In this document: positions 44,047 through 52,832 of the stretch, one piece after another
How the letters are laid out: every line of letters begins with the position of its first letter
How positions within the stretch are numbered: position 1 is the first letter of the stretch
Source of the DNA: Bacteroidaceae bacterium
GTDB taxonomy: Bacteria > Bacteroidota > Bacteroidia > Bacteroidales > Bacteroidaceae
Length of the DNA stretch: 64,000 nt
Assembly (NCBI GenBank): GCA_900769465.1
Contig: CAAGGT010000306.1
Span: 1-64,000, forward strand
Direction of reading: 5' to 3'
Notes under the pieces: model-generated
Seen by the model: the letters and a program-made list of their open reading frames with translations, nothing else
Told to the model about the DNA's origin: nothing
The model's database searches: none
Translations under genes and position numbers: made by a program

Positions 44047-44562
44047 ATGGCAAGAGAAAGTATTTTGATTTTAAGACAGAGGATTGACCTTCAGTCATTG
44101 ATAGGACAATTGAACGCAGCCTTGAGTGAGGAATGGCTCGCCTTTTACCAATATTGGATTGGCGCGCAGATTGTAGAGGGAGCAATGCGTTCCGATGTAC
44201 AGCGGGAGTTCGAGGAACACGCTATGGAAGAGTTTGCACACGCCAAGATGGTTGCCGACCGTATTGTACAGCTTGAAGGGACACCTGTACTTGACCCTGC
44301 GCAATGGAGCACGCTTGCACGTTGCAAATATGCCGCACCATTGAACTGCGATGTCCTGAACGTACTCAAGCAGAATATCGCGGCAGAGCGTTGTGCCATC
44401 ATACGCTATGAAGAGATTGCCACCTACTGCAATAATGTCGATTACACGACCTGTGACATTGCCAAACGCATTATGGCCGAGGAAGAGACACACGAACAGG
44501 ATTTGCAGGACCTGCAACGTGACATAGAGTGGATGCTCAAGGAAATAAGCGTGAAGTGCTGA
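44047..44562 (+). CDS. DPSL-type ferritin (thioferritin-like)
   Basis: A 171-residue four-helix ferritin-like protein. Di-iron ligands appear as E28/E29 in LSEEWLAFYQYW, ExxH at 62-65 (EFAH), E114 in AAERCAII and ExxH at 146-149 (EETH), the bacterioferritin-like layout rather than the intersubunit site of Dps. Six cysteines (93, 101, 116, 128, 136, 171) match the cysteine-rich Dps-like (DPSL) proteins known from Bacteroides fragilis and Sulfolobus, where a cysteine pair lies beside the di-iron centre. Expected to oxidise iron with peroxide and store it, protecting DNA. ATG 44047 is chosen because it begins the conserved helix; an earlier ATG adds 13 unrelated residues. Confidence 0.85.
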   Translation: MARESILILRQRIDLQSLIGQLNAALSEEWLAFYQYWIGAQIVEGAMRSDVQREFEEHAMEEFAHAKMVADRIVQLEGTPVLDPAQWSTLARCKYAAPLNCDVLNVLKQNIAAERCAIIRYEEIATYCNNVDYTTCDIAKRIMAEEETHEQDLQDLQRDIEWMLKEISVKC

Positions 44563-44602
44563 AAATGAATAAACGACCGGTTACCGGTCGTTTATTCATT
44601 TT
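44562..44602. terminator. Stop-to-stop bidirectional terminator
   Basis: A 19-bp perfect stem (44562-44580 with 44584-44602) with loop TTA. The left foot is the last base of the DPSL stop codon and the right foot the last base of the aguB stop codon on the other strand. T-runs follow on both strands. Confidence 0.85.
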
Positions 44603-45489
44603 TATTCAACATCAAGATAGCGTTTTGCGAGTGCGCCGAACTCCTCAATGCGCCTGTCGCGCAGGAATGGCCACCATTGACGCACGGTTTCGCTACGTTT
44701 CAGGCTCACTTCAATGACCTCACATTGTTCGTTCTCACCAAAATCTGCAATGAACTCGCCTTGAGGTCCTGCAACGAAACTGTGTCCCCAGAACTGTATG
44801 CCGTTTGTCATTCCCGATGGGTCTGGCTCGTGTCCGCAACGGTTTACAGCAATCACGGGGAGCCCGTTGGCAACTGCATGTCCGCGCTGCACTGTCTGCC
44901 AAGCACCCAACTGGCGTGCCTTCTCCTCGGGAGTGTCGCTGCTTTCCCAGCCGATGGCTGTGGGGTAGATGAGCAGGTCGGCACCACGCAGAGCCATAAG
45001 GCGCGCTCCCTCAGGGTACCACTGGTCCCAACACACCTGTACGCCAAGTGTGCCAATAGATGTCTTTATGGGGCGGAAACCTATGTCTCCCGGTGTGAAA
45101 TAGAACTTCTCGTAGTAGGCAGGGTCATCGGGGATGTGCATCTTGCGGTATTTTCCTGCAATGCTGCCATCACTGTCAAATACAACTGCTGTATTGTGAT
45201 AAAGTCCCTTAGCACGGGCCTCGAAAAGTGATGTCACAATAACTACGCCACACTCGGCCGCCAAATTTCCGTAGAACTCGGTCGAGGGACCGGGAATGGA
45301 TTCTGCATACCCGAAATTCTCTGTTGATTCCACCTGACAGAAATAGGGCGAGTTGTGCAGTTCCTGCAACACGACTAGTTGGGCGCCTTTCTCGGCCACA
45401 CCACGTATGCAAGCTGCAAGTTTGAGCTTGTTGGCTTCAATGTCAGTGCCTATGCTTTGCTGTATTATTCCAACTTTTATAGTATCCAT
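44602..45489 (-). CDS. aguB: N-carbamoylputrescine amidase
   Basis: A 295-residue carbon-nitrogen hydrolase with the nitrilase catalytic triad: E43 (VLQELHN), K116 (KYRKMHIP) and C153 (VQVCWDQWYPE). It hydrolyses N-carbamoylputrescine to putrescine, CO2 and ammonia. The neighbouring agmatine deiminase supports this substrate. Last gene of the minus-strand run DUF2148-aguA-aguB. Confidence 0.95.
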   Translation of the reverse strand: MDTIKVGIIQQSIGTDIEANKLKLAACIRGVAEKGAQLVVLQELHNSPYFCQVESTENFGYAESIPGPSTEFYGNLAAECGVVIVTSLFEARAKGLYHNTAVVFDSDGSIAGKYRKMHIPDDPAYYEKFYFTPGDIGFRPIKTSIGTLGVQVCWDQWYPEGARLMALRGADLLIYPTAIGWESSDTPEEKARQLGAWQTVQRGHAVANGLPVIAVNRCGHEPDPSGMTNGIQFWGHSFVAGPQGEFIADFGENEQCEVIEVSLKRSETVRQWWPFLRDRRIEEFGALAKRYLDVE

Positions 45490-45523
45490 ATGAATCTCAA
45501 ATGCTTTTATTGTTTTAAAGGTT

Positions 45524-46561
45524 TCATTTCCCTTTAGGGTATTGCATTGTCACGCAGTGCAACGAACCGTGCTGCTTTATCAGTGCACGACAGTCGACAC
45601 CCACAATCTCGCGTCCTGGGAATGCCTTTGCAAGCACTCCGGCAGCACGTGTGTCATTGTCGGGTTGTGCATATGTGGGGTAAAGCACGGCCCCGTTGAT
45701 GACAAGAAAATTGGCATATGTGGCAGGCAGTCGCTCACCATCTTCGTCATATATGGGTGACGGCGAGGGCAATGCCAGCATACGGTACGGTTCACCGGAG
45801 CTTGTACGCAATGCGGCAATCTGCTTTTCCATTTCGCACAGGTCGGTATACTGGCTGTCATTCTCGTCGCTGCACTGCATATATACGATAGTATCATTGG
45901 GGGCAAGACGTGCAACGGTGTCAACGTGCCCGTCAGTGTCATCACCGATGAGATTTCCGTAATCGAGCCATAGTACACGATTAGCGTGTAGCATACGCAG
46001 CAGACACTTTTCAATCTCCTCCTTTCCCATAGGTTGGTTGCGGTGCGGAGCAAGCAGGCACTGGCTTGTGGTAAGTATGGTACCCTTTCCGTCACTCTCT
46101 ATCGAACCGCCCTCAAGTACAAATGTCGTACAATCCTCGTATTCCCCCTTGACAACACCGGCATCGTAGAGTTTGCCGTTTATGGCATTGTCAAGAGCAG
46201 CCTCGAACTTACGGCCCCATCCATTGAAGCAGAAGTCGACATAATGGGGTACGTTGCTGCCGAGCAGGGTAATGAAACCGTGGTCGCGTGCCCAAGTGTC
46301 ATTGGTATCACATTCAAAAAATGTTATGTTTGACGTGGCAACCTTGTTCTTTTCAAGAGTAGAACGCACCTCTGTCACATTGGGAGCTACGATGAGCAGA
46401 TGCTCGCGCGAACTGATAGCCGCTGCAAGCTCCACATAACAGGCTACCACCTCGTCGAGCATATAGCTCCAATCGGTACCTGCGTGCGGCCAAGTAAGCT
46501 GAACCATCTGCTGGTTGTGCCATTCGGCCGGCATATACAGTTGCGGTCTTGGCTGTTCCAT
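45524..46561 (-). CDS. aguA: Agmatine deiminase
   Basis: A 345-residue guanidino-group-modifying enzyme of the PPAD-like agmatine deiminase family, converting agmatine to N-carbamoylputrescine and ammonia. Marks: MPAEWHNQQMVQLTWPH, NDTWARDHGFI with the active-site D/R, the FVLEGGSIESDGKGTIL loop, DTDGHVDTVARL (catalytic H) and the catalytic cysteine in GSLHCVTMQYPKG (C336). It overlaps the DUF2148 stop by one base (TAATG) and is 34 bases upstream of aguB. The pair gives putrescine from arginine-derived agmatine; no arginine decarboxylase is in the window. Confidence 0.96.
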   Translation of the reverse strand: MEQPRPQLYMPAEWHNQQMVQLTWPHAGTDWSYMLDEVVACYVELAAAISSREHLLIVAPNVTEVRSTLEKNKVATSNITFFECDTNDTWARDHGFITLLGSNVPHYVDFCFNGWGRKFEAALDNAINGKLYDAGVVKGEYEDCTTFVLEGGSIESDGKGTILTTSQCLLAPHRNQPMGKEEIEKCLLRMLHANRVLWLDYGNLIGDDTDGHVDTVARLAPNDTIVYMQCSDENDSQYTDLCEMEKQIAALRTSSGEPYRMLALPSPSPIYDEDGERLPATYANFLVINGAVLYPTYAQPDNDTRAAGVLAKAFPGREIVGVDCRALIKQHGSLHCVTMQYPKGK

Positions 46562-47094
46562 TATTGCACCTTTCGTTTACGGTCGAAGAACGGGTTCTTT
46601 GAACTTGCACTCACCGGGATGCCGATGATGTAGTTGCATTCGGGCATCCACCCGAGCTTGAGGGCAGCATAGCCCACTGAATACATAACACGGGTGTCGA
46701 GGCGAAGATCCGACGCTGTAGCACATGCCGAGCCCACAGCTATACCCACGTCAATGGTGTTCATTGAACAGGGAACGCCAGGTTGGCGTTCGCCACAGGT
46801 TGGAGCGCCGCAATATCCGCAGTTCAGGCACATGGCCTCTTCGCGCGAACCTATAAGCACCACAGCTTCGGCCGACTGTATGTTGTCGGCATCACGCATG
46901 AGTCCGCCACGTCCCATATCCTCGCCAATCTTGTGGAGAGTCTCGCTCAATGTCATAATCTCATCACCGGTTATCATCATAACCTCTACGATGTCAACAC
47001 CCTTTGCCTTTGGAGCTGTACGCGCAGCAGTCATCATCTGCTTTGCACACTCGATAACGTGTTCGTGACGAACATCCCTTTCATTGTATACCAT
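46561..47094 (-). CDS. DUF2148 ferredoxin-like protein
   Basis: A 177-residue DUF2148 protein. Cysteines in CLNCGYCGAPTCGERQPGVP and SMNTIDVGIAVGSACATASD suggest an iron-sulfur binding centre (CxxCxxC and further cysteines). The N-terminal half has an alpha/beta nitroreductase-like feel (AKQMMTAARTAPKAKGVD). Function is unknown; it is the first gene of the agmatine operon and its translation is coupled to aguA, which may mean a shared redox or regulatory task, or just a promoter-proximal passenger. Confidence 0.85.
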   Translation of the reverse strand: MVYNERDVRHEHVIECAKQMMTAARTAPKAKGVDIVEVMMITGDEIMTLSETLHKIGEDMGRGGLMRDADNIQSAEAVVLIGSREEAMCLNCGYCGAPTCGERQPGVPCSMNTIDVGIAVGSACATASDLRLDTRVMYSVGYAALKLGWMPECNYIIGIPVSASSKNPFFDRKRKVQ

Positions 47095-47130
47095 AGTAAA
47101 TACTGTTGTTTTTGTGGTTATATTATTTTG

Positions 47131-47138
47131 CGAAGATA
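47131..47138 (-). promoter_or_regulatory. Candidate -7 element for agmatine operon
   Basis: Minus-strand TATCTTCG (47138-47131) is one mismatch from TAnnTTTG, 36 bases before the DUF2148 start. The -33 region lacks TTG. Confidence 0.45.
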
Positions 47139-47221
47139 CACATTATTTTATTATTCGGAATATTTGTGGCAAACAAAATTCACTCGGATAGCGGTCTTGC
47201 AGATGTTCACACATCCCCCTG

Positions 47222-48328
47222 TCAGGCCTGGATGGCTGCAATGACAATTGCTGCAAACAATATGCAGACAAACAGCATCAGGATAATAAGCAGATATACC
47301 AGACACGTATACAATGCCTTGATTATGGCCTTGCCCCAGGAGGTAATCCCATACACTTGACGGAAAGCCATTGTAAGATATGTCCAGGATGCCAATATGA
47401 TAATCCACTGCAACACAGCCACAGGTGGAGATGCAATGAGGTGAAGCAGATATACGAATATGATTGAAAGTTCCAGGAATGCAGTGTAATGCAATGAGAA
47501 TATGAAACGGTTTATCCGTGTCTGCTTATTCCGGCGCTGGACAAGGCGCAGGGAGAAAGAGAGGAAAGGTGCAGTCAACAATACTATAATGGGAAAATAT
47601 CTGGTTGTGAGTTCAACCGTATGCTTCCACACGCTCTTGACCAATTCAAGTTCTTCGGGCACCGCTTCATCTTTGGAACTGAAGGTGTAGAAACCGTCTT
47701 CACCGGGCACGATGATGTTGTCCTCAATCAAATGGTGCGGAACAACTGCAATCCACTTGTCAACGGATTCACCTTGAGTATCCTCGATTGTTTCAAGGTT
47801 GGTGATGAACTCGGGAAATTCTTTGCTCAACAACAATGGGGCATACAAACGCACTGTGTCACGTGGAGAAGACGTCATACTCTCGACAAACTCCGGCTTG
47901 TCCATCATCAGCTCCAATTGCAGAGCCGGGTATACCCTTTCGTCATTGGTGATGGTGTGGAGCGAGGAATTCATCTTCTCTGTTCCTGAAAACAGGAAGA
48001 ACATAGTGACGAAGACAAACAGCAGGAACATATTCAGCTTGATGGGATGCTCCTGGGAAACAAATTTACCGGCAAGGAACTCTTTCGTAAGGAATCCGGG
48101 GCGACGGACCAGAAGCCACAACGTCCTGAAGAATTTAGGGTCCCACAAAAAGGCGTTGTAACAATATTCCAGAATGACACTCTTTATGGTCGGGTTGGCA
48201 TCGGTGGCATGCTGTCCGCAAGTGTGACAATATGCACCTTTCAGTTCTGAACCACAATTCAGACAATGTCTGTAAGGAATCTCTGCCGTCTCTTTGTTCT
48301 GCTCTGTATCCTGCAATTCACTGCTCAT
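47222..48328 (-). CDS. DUF3667 membrane protein
   Basis: A 368-residue DUF3667 protein typical of Bacteroidetes. An N-terminal zinc ribbon (CLNCGSELKGAYCHTCGQ, two CxxC pairs, about 22-39) precedes DPKFFRTLWLLVRRPGFLTK and a membrane segment (LNMFLLFVFVTMFFLFSG), followed by a ~130-residue soluble region and three or four C-terminal spans (FPIIVLLTAPFLSFSLRL, FLELSIIFVYLLHLIASP and later). Function unknown. Transcribed from its own promoter, separate from the agmatine operon. Confidence 0.85.
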   Translation of the reverse strand: MSSELQDTEQNKETAEIPYRHCLNCGSELKGAYCHTCGQHATDANPTIKSVILEYCYNAFLWDPKFFRTLWLLVRRPGFLTKEFLAGKFVSQEHPIKLNMFLLFVFVTMFFLFSGTEKMNSSLHTITNDERVYPALQLELMMDKPEFVESMTSSPRDTVRLYAPLLLSKEFPEFITNLETIEDTQGESVDKWIAVVPHHLIEDNIIVPGEDGFYTFSSKDEAVPEELELVKSVWKHTVELTTRYFPIIVLLTAPFLSFSLRLVQRRNKQTRINRFIFSLHYTAFLELSIIFVYLLHLIASPPVAVLQWIIILASWTYLTMAFRQVYGITSWGKAIIKALYTCLVYLLIILMLFVCILFAAIVIAAIQA

Positions 48329-48353
48329 ATATGTATATTTTTAATAATAGATG

Positions 48354-48384
48354 CAAAAATACTATAAATGGGTATCGGCAACAA
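48354..48384 (-). promoter_or_regulatory. Promoter for DUF3667 gene
   Basis: Minus-strand TTG (48384-48382), 20-base spacer and TATTTTTG (48361-48354), an exact -7 match; 25 bases upstream of the ATG. Confidence 0.65.
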
Positions 48385-48517
48385 GAATATTCATCTTTTT
48401 TTTAGGCGTTACAGATTATGGATGAAACAGTTTTCAAATGAAACCCTCGTATGCCTTATGAGAAGAACAATCATTATCCTGAATTTTTGTTTTTCATAAA
48501 AAAAGGAAAACCAAGAG

Positions 48518-48547
48518 TTGTATTTATACGTATTTTATCTAATTTTG
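48518..48547 (+). promoter_or_regulatory. Promoter for M16 peptidase gene
   Basis: TTG (48518-48520), 19 bases, TAATTTTG (48540-48547): exact consensus spacing and sequence. The leader to the ATG is about 60 bases. Confidence 0.72.
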
Positions 48548-48609
48548 TAAAATGATGAGGATAGTATATCACCTCAAACGTAAACTTTCAACCAATAAAT
48601 ATCACAACT

Positions 48610-51402
48610 ATGAAAAAGTTCTTTATCACGTTGGCGTTGGTCATTGTTGCGCTGACGACATTCGGACAGACACAGTTGCCTGTCGACCCGAACATCAGAA
48701 TCGGCAAGCTTGAGAACGGGCTTACCTACTACATTCGCCACAACGACAAGCCTGCGCAGCGTGCCGAGTTCTACCTGGCAACCAATGTAGGCGCCTATCA
48801 GGAGGAGGACGACCAGGACGGTTTGGCCCATTTCCTTGAGCATATGTGCTTCAACGGCACAAAGAATTTTCCTGACAAGAAGTTGCTGGAGTATCTGCAG
48901 GGCATTGGCGCAGAGTTCGGCCGCAACATCAATGCATCTACAGGCTTTGAACAGACACAGTATATGCTCAACAACATCCCCATCATCCGCGAAGGGATAA
49001 TCGACTCCTGCCTGCTTGTGTTGCACGACTATGCGCACTACGTAACCTGTGCCCCCGAGGAGATTGATGCCGAGCGTGGTGTCATCCTTGAAGAACGTCG
49101 TTCACGCCGCGATGCCAACTGGCGCATATTCGAGCGTATGTTGCCTTATTATTTTGGCGACACAAAAATGGCACGCCGCACCCTTATTGGTGGCGAGGAG
49201 CAGCTCAAGACATTCAAATATGAGAGCCTCACCAATTTCTACCACAAATGGTACAACCCCGATATGCAGGCTGTAATTGTAGTGGGAGATTTTGACGTGG
49301 AGATGATGGAGCAGAAAATCAAGAATACTTTCAGTTCAATCCCGGCACCTGAGGAGCCAACAGTAAAACCCATTATTCCAATACCCGGGAACGAAAAACC
49401 CATTGTAGGTATTATCACCGACCCTGAGGCTACAAATTCGTCAATACAGCTCATATGGAAAAGTGATGCAATGCCAAAGGAGTATGCATCTACCGATGTG
49501 GCATTCATGACCGACATCATAAAGATTATTATCGGTGATGCTTTTGCCGAGCGAATGGAGGCCATCAAGGCATCATCGACAGCTCCATTCCTCAATGGAA
49601 ATTTGGGTATCTCGTCACTTGTTGAGGGTACAGACGCCGTTATGGCAGAAGTCTCATTCAAGGACGGTGAGTACAAGAAGGCACTTGAGGCATTCTATAC
49701 AGAAATTGAGAGAATCAAGCGCTATGGCATTACCGAAGGTGAGCTTGAGCGCGCAAAGATGGAGCTTATAAGCAGTGCTGAGAGAGGTGTTGAGGCAGCC
49801 CCCACACGCAAGAGCCCAGCATTGGTATATCCAATCCTACGTCACTTCTTCCACAACGACTATATGCTTGAACCCGAGATGGAGCTACAGCTCACACAGG
49901 CTGTCTGCGCGCAGCTGCCGGCAATGGTTTTCCAGCAGATTATCCCGCAGTTGATTACCGACAACAATATGATCATTGCATACTCTGCTCCCGAGCGCGA
50001 AGGTCTTGTACACCCCACAGAAGCAGAGTTGCTTGCAGTCATCGAGCAGGTCAAGGCAAGCGAGATAGCCGCACCTGCAGAAGAGAGTGCAAACGAGCCA
50101 TTGCTTGATGCCGAGGCAATAAAGGCCGGCAAGATAAAGAAAGAGAAAGAGACTGCATACGGTGCAACAGAGTGGACATTGGACAACGGCGTGAAGGTAG
50201 TTTATCTGCCCACCACACACAAGAATGACGAGGTACAGGTGAGAGTGGTGATGAACGGCGGCCGCTCACTCATCGAGACTGCAGAACTCCCGTCGTTTGA
50301 TGAGAATATATGGACACTTTACAATATGAACCGAGGCATTTCAAAGTTCAGCGGCGTTCAGTTGAAGAAACTCCTCGCTGGCAAGAATGTAAACTGTACA
50401 CTCAACATTGAAAAGACACGTCACGGCATAAACCTTGTGTCAACACCAAAGGACCTTGAAACAGCAATGCAGCTGCTCTATCTGAACATCACCGACCCTC
50501 GATTCGACAACGACGAATTCCTCATTGGCATCAACCAGATCAAGGCTATTCTTCCAAACCTTGAGAAGATGCCACAACTGAAGCTCCAGAAGCTTATTAT
50601 GGAGACACTCTATGGTGGCCACGACCGTGTGATTACAATCAATAGCGAGTTGGTTGAAAAAGCCAACATTGCCGACTTTGAGAAAGCGAGCCGCCGTCTC
50701 TTCGGCAACGTTGCCGGTGCAACAGTTTATGTAGTAGGTAACGTCGATGCCGAGACTTTGAAGCCACTTGTGACAAAGTATATCGCATCACTTCCCGCTG
50801 GCAAGAAAGGCAGCAAGTTCATCGACCACAAGGAAGATATTGTAAAAGGAAATGTTGTAAAGAACGAAACAATGGCAATGGAAACACCAAAGAGTACTGT
50901 ACTCCAGGTGTACACAGCCGATATGCCATACAGCGTGAAGAACGAAGTACTCCTTGATATTGCAAAACTCTATCTGGATATGGTATATGTTGAAACTCTG
51001 CGCGAAAGCGAAGGCGGTACATATGGCGCCAGCGTTGCAACCATATTCAATAGGGAACCAAAGAATGTCGCAATTCTGCAAGTTGCCTTCGAGACAAATC
51101 CCGAGAGCGCCGAGAAACTGTCCAAACTTGCAACGGAAGGTGTTCAAAAGCTCATTGCAGAGGGAATCCCTGCCGACAAGTTCGATATGATTATAAAGAA
51201 CATCCAGAAGAACATTCCACAGGACAGAATAAGCAACAGTTACTGGGGAAGCACATTGCAGAAGTTTGTAGAATTCGGCGACAAGTATGACAGCGAGTAC
51301 GAGGAGGCTGTGAACACAGCTACATCAGAGGCTGTCGTGGAGCTTGTGAAAAAAATGGTTGATGCCGGAAACTACATTCAACTGACAGCAAATCCAGAAT
51401 AA
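48610..51402 (+). CDS. Secreted M16 zinc peptidase (pitrilysin/insulinase family)
   Basis: A 930-residue M16 metallopeptidase. Signal peptide (KKFFITLALVIVALTTFGQ), then two M16 units. The first has the inverted zinc motif HxxEH as HFLEH (74-78), with ENGLTYYIRHND before it and the third ligand in the EEIDAERGVILEE segment; the second (from about 505) is catalytically silent but forms the other half of the clamshell. Expected to be periplasmic and to degrade short peptides. The start fits the signal peptide. Own promoter upstream; terminator 20 bases after the stop. Confidence 0.95.
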   Translation: MKKFFITLALVIVALTTFGQTQLPVDPNIRIGKLENGLTYYIRHNDKPAQRAEFYLATNVGAYQEEDDQDGLAHFLEHMCFNGTKNFPDKKLLEYLQGIGAEFGRNINASTGFEQTQYMLNNIPIIREGIIDSCLLVLHDYAHYVTCAPEEIDAERGVILEERRSRRDANWRIFERMLPYYFGDTKMARRTLIGGEEQLKTFKYESLTNFYHKWYNPDMQAVIVVGDFDVEMMEQKIKNTFSSIPAPEEPTVKPIIPIPGNEKPIVGIITDPEATNSSIQLIWKSDAMPKEYASTDVAFMTDIIKIIIGDAFAERMEAIKASSTAPFLNGNLGISSLVEGTDAVMAEVSFKDGEYKKALEAFYTEIERIKRYGITEGELERAKMELISSAERGVEAAPTRKSPALVYPILRHFFHNDYMLEPEMELQLTQAVCAQLPAMVFQQIIPQLITDNNMIIAYSAPEREGLVHPTEAELLAVIEQVKASEIAAPAEESANEPLLDAEAIKAGKIKKEKETAYGATEWTLDNGVKVVYLPTTHKNDEVQVRVVMNGGRSLIETAELPSFDENIWTLYNMNRGISKFSGVQLKKLLAGKNVNCTLNIEKTRHGINLVSTPKDLETAMQLLYLNITDPRFDNDEFLIGINQIKAILPNLEKMPQLKLQKLIMETLYGGHDRVITINSELVEKANIADFEKASRRLFGNVAGATVYVVGNVDAETLKPLVTKYIASLPAGKKGSKFIDHKEDIVKGNVVKNETMAMETPKSTVLQVYTADMPYSVKNEVLLDIAKLYLDMVYVETLRESEGGTYGASVATIFNREPKNVAILQVAFETNPESAEKLSKLATEGVQKLIAEGIPADKFDMIIKNIQKNIPQDRISNSYWGSTLQKFVEFGDKYDSEYEEAVNTATSEAVVELVKKMVDAGNYIQLTANPE

Positions 51403-51422
51403 CATAACATTATTATCTTTGC

Positions 51423-51465
51423 AAAGCGGTCAATCTCCTGCACAAGGGATTGACCGCTTTATTTA
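51423..51465 (+). terminator. Terminator after M16 gene
   Basis: AAAGCGGTCAATC (51423-51435) pairs with GATTGACCGCTTT (51448-51460), 12-base loop, then an AT-rich tail. It starts 21 bases after the stop codon. Confidence 0.85.
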
Positions 51466-51506
51466 TCTGCTCCACTGCAACATATATCACCTCATAGCAG
51501 ATACAA

Positions 51507-52832
51507 ATGCTGCACTTGTTTGTTGTAGAGTGTATGGAATGTATTTTTTCTTTTTTCAAGAATCATCGGCACAAAGGAAGGGGGGTCGTCACACATGCAT
51601 TGCTTCTGGTTATGGCAATGCTTTCCGCATCGTGCCGCAGCAGTTTTATGGTTGTGGAAAGGGATGCCTATGAGCGTTCCGATTCCGCGTTCGCCCGATA
51701 CCTAAAAGATGAGGGCATACCATACAGCGAACACAACAGAGTAGTGATACTGAATGATGCCAAGACAAAGTTCGATTCACTCTTCAATGATATAAAGGAT
51801 GCCAAGCATCACATTCACCTTGAATATTTCAATTTCCGCAATGACTCCATAAACAGGGAGTTGCTGGAGCTTCTTGCACAAAAAGCGAAAGAGGGCGTAG
51901 AGGTGAGGGTGCTTTTCGATGCGTTCGGCAACTCATCGAACAACAGGCCGCTGAAGAAAAAGGATTTGACAGAGATAAGAAATGCAGGCATTGCCATTAT
52001 GGAGTTCGCACCTATAAGATTTCCCTGGATAAACCATCTGTTTGCGCGCGACCATCGTAAAATTGCAATCATTGACGGTAAAAAGGCATACACCGGCGGG
52101 GTGAACGTTGCCGATTATTACATCAAAGGCATTGAAGGAATAGGGGAATGGCGCGACACACACTCCAAAGTCGAGGGCGAGGCAGTTAACGTACTGCAGA
52201 AGATATTCCTTGACATGTGGTACAGAACAAGCGGAGAGCGTATTGATGGCGCAGGCTATTACCCGGAGTACGAAGGTTGTGACACCACGCACATTGCAAT
52301 TGTTGACAGGTGGCCACACAGGACACCGTCACGTATGCGCGATGCATATGCCAACGCCATAAATTCAGCAAAAGAGAGCATAATGATTGTAAATCCCTAT
52401 TTCATTCCCGTAAGGAATGTGCGCAGGGCGATTGAAAAGGCGATTGATGATGGAGTGAAGGTGAGTATACTGATATCGGAAAAAGGTGATATACCGATGA
52501 TTCCCGACGGGGTATGGCGCACTGCATACCGCATGATGAAACGCGGGGCAGAGGTGTGGGTGTATGACAAAGGATTCAACCACTCAAAGGTTATGTGTGT
52601 GGACGGGAGTTTCTGTACCATAGGTTCAGCAAACCTCAACAGCCGCAGCCTGGCATATGACTACGAGACCAACCTCTTTATCTTCGGCAAGGAGGGGAGT
52701 GGCGAGCTGCAACGCAGCATTGGACTTGACAGAGGGGAGTGTTACAAACTCACAAAGGAGAAATACAAGGAACGCTGTTGGTGGAGACGTTTCTGCGGTT
52801 GGCTGGTTACCGCTGTATCACACTTCGTATAG
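51507..52832 (+). CDS. Cardiolipin-synthase-like phospholipase D protein
   Basis: A 441-residue phospholipase D superfamily protein with both HKD motifs: HRKIAIIDGKKAYTGG (first) and HSKVMCVDGSFCTIGSANLN (second). Such enzymes join phosphatidylglycerol molecules into cardiolipin. The N-terminus is unusual: THALLLVMAMLSASCRSS looks like a lipoprotein signal with lipobox SASC instead of the two membrane spans of classical cardiolipin synthases, so the enzyme is probably periplasmic and lipid-anchored. The first ATG (51507) has no ribosome site; the next (51534) also allows the lipobox and is equally likely. The stop abuts the converging gene with no spacer. Confidence 0.85.
   Translation: MLHLFVVECMECIFSFFKNHRHKGRGVVTHALLLVMAMLSASCRSSFMVVERDAYERSDSAFARYLKDEGIPYSEHNRVVILNDAKTKFDSLFNDIKDAKHHIHLEYFNFRNDSINRELLELLAQKAKEGVEVRVLFDAFGNSSNNRPLKKKDLTEIRNAGIAIMEFAPIRFPWINHLFARDHRKIAIIDGKKAYTGGVNVADYYIKGIEGIGEWRDTHSKVEGEAVNVLQKIFLDMWYRTSGERIDGAGYYPEYEGCDTTHIAIVDRWPHRTPSRMRDAYANAINSAKESIMIVNPYFIPVRNVRRAIEKAIDDGVKVSILISEKGDIPMIPDGVWRTAYRMMKRGAEVWVYDKGFNHSKVMCVDGSFCTIGSANLNSRSLAYDYETNLFIFGKEGSGELQRSIGLDRGECYKLTKEKYKERCWWRRFCGWLVTAVSHFV

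Noticed and set aside
51414..51421. TATCTTTG as a promoter for the cardiolipin-synthase-like gene
   Set aside because: An exact -7 match, but no TTG lies at -33, and the start would fall inside the terminator hairpin of the M16 gene.
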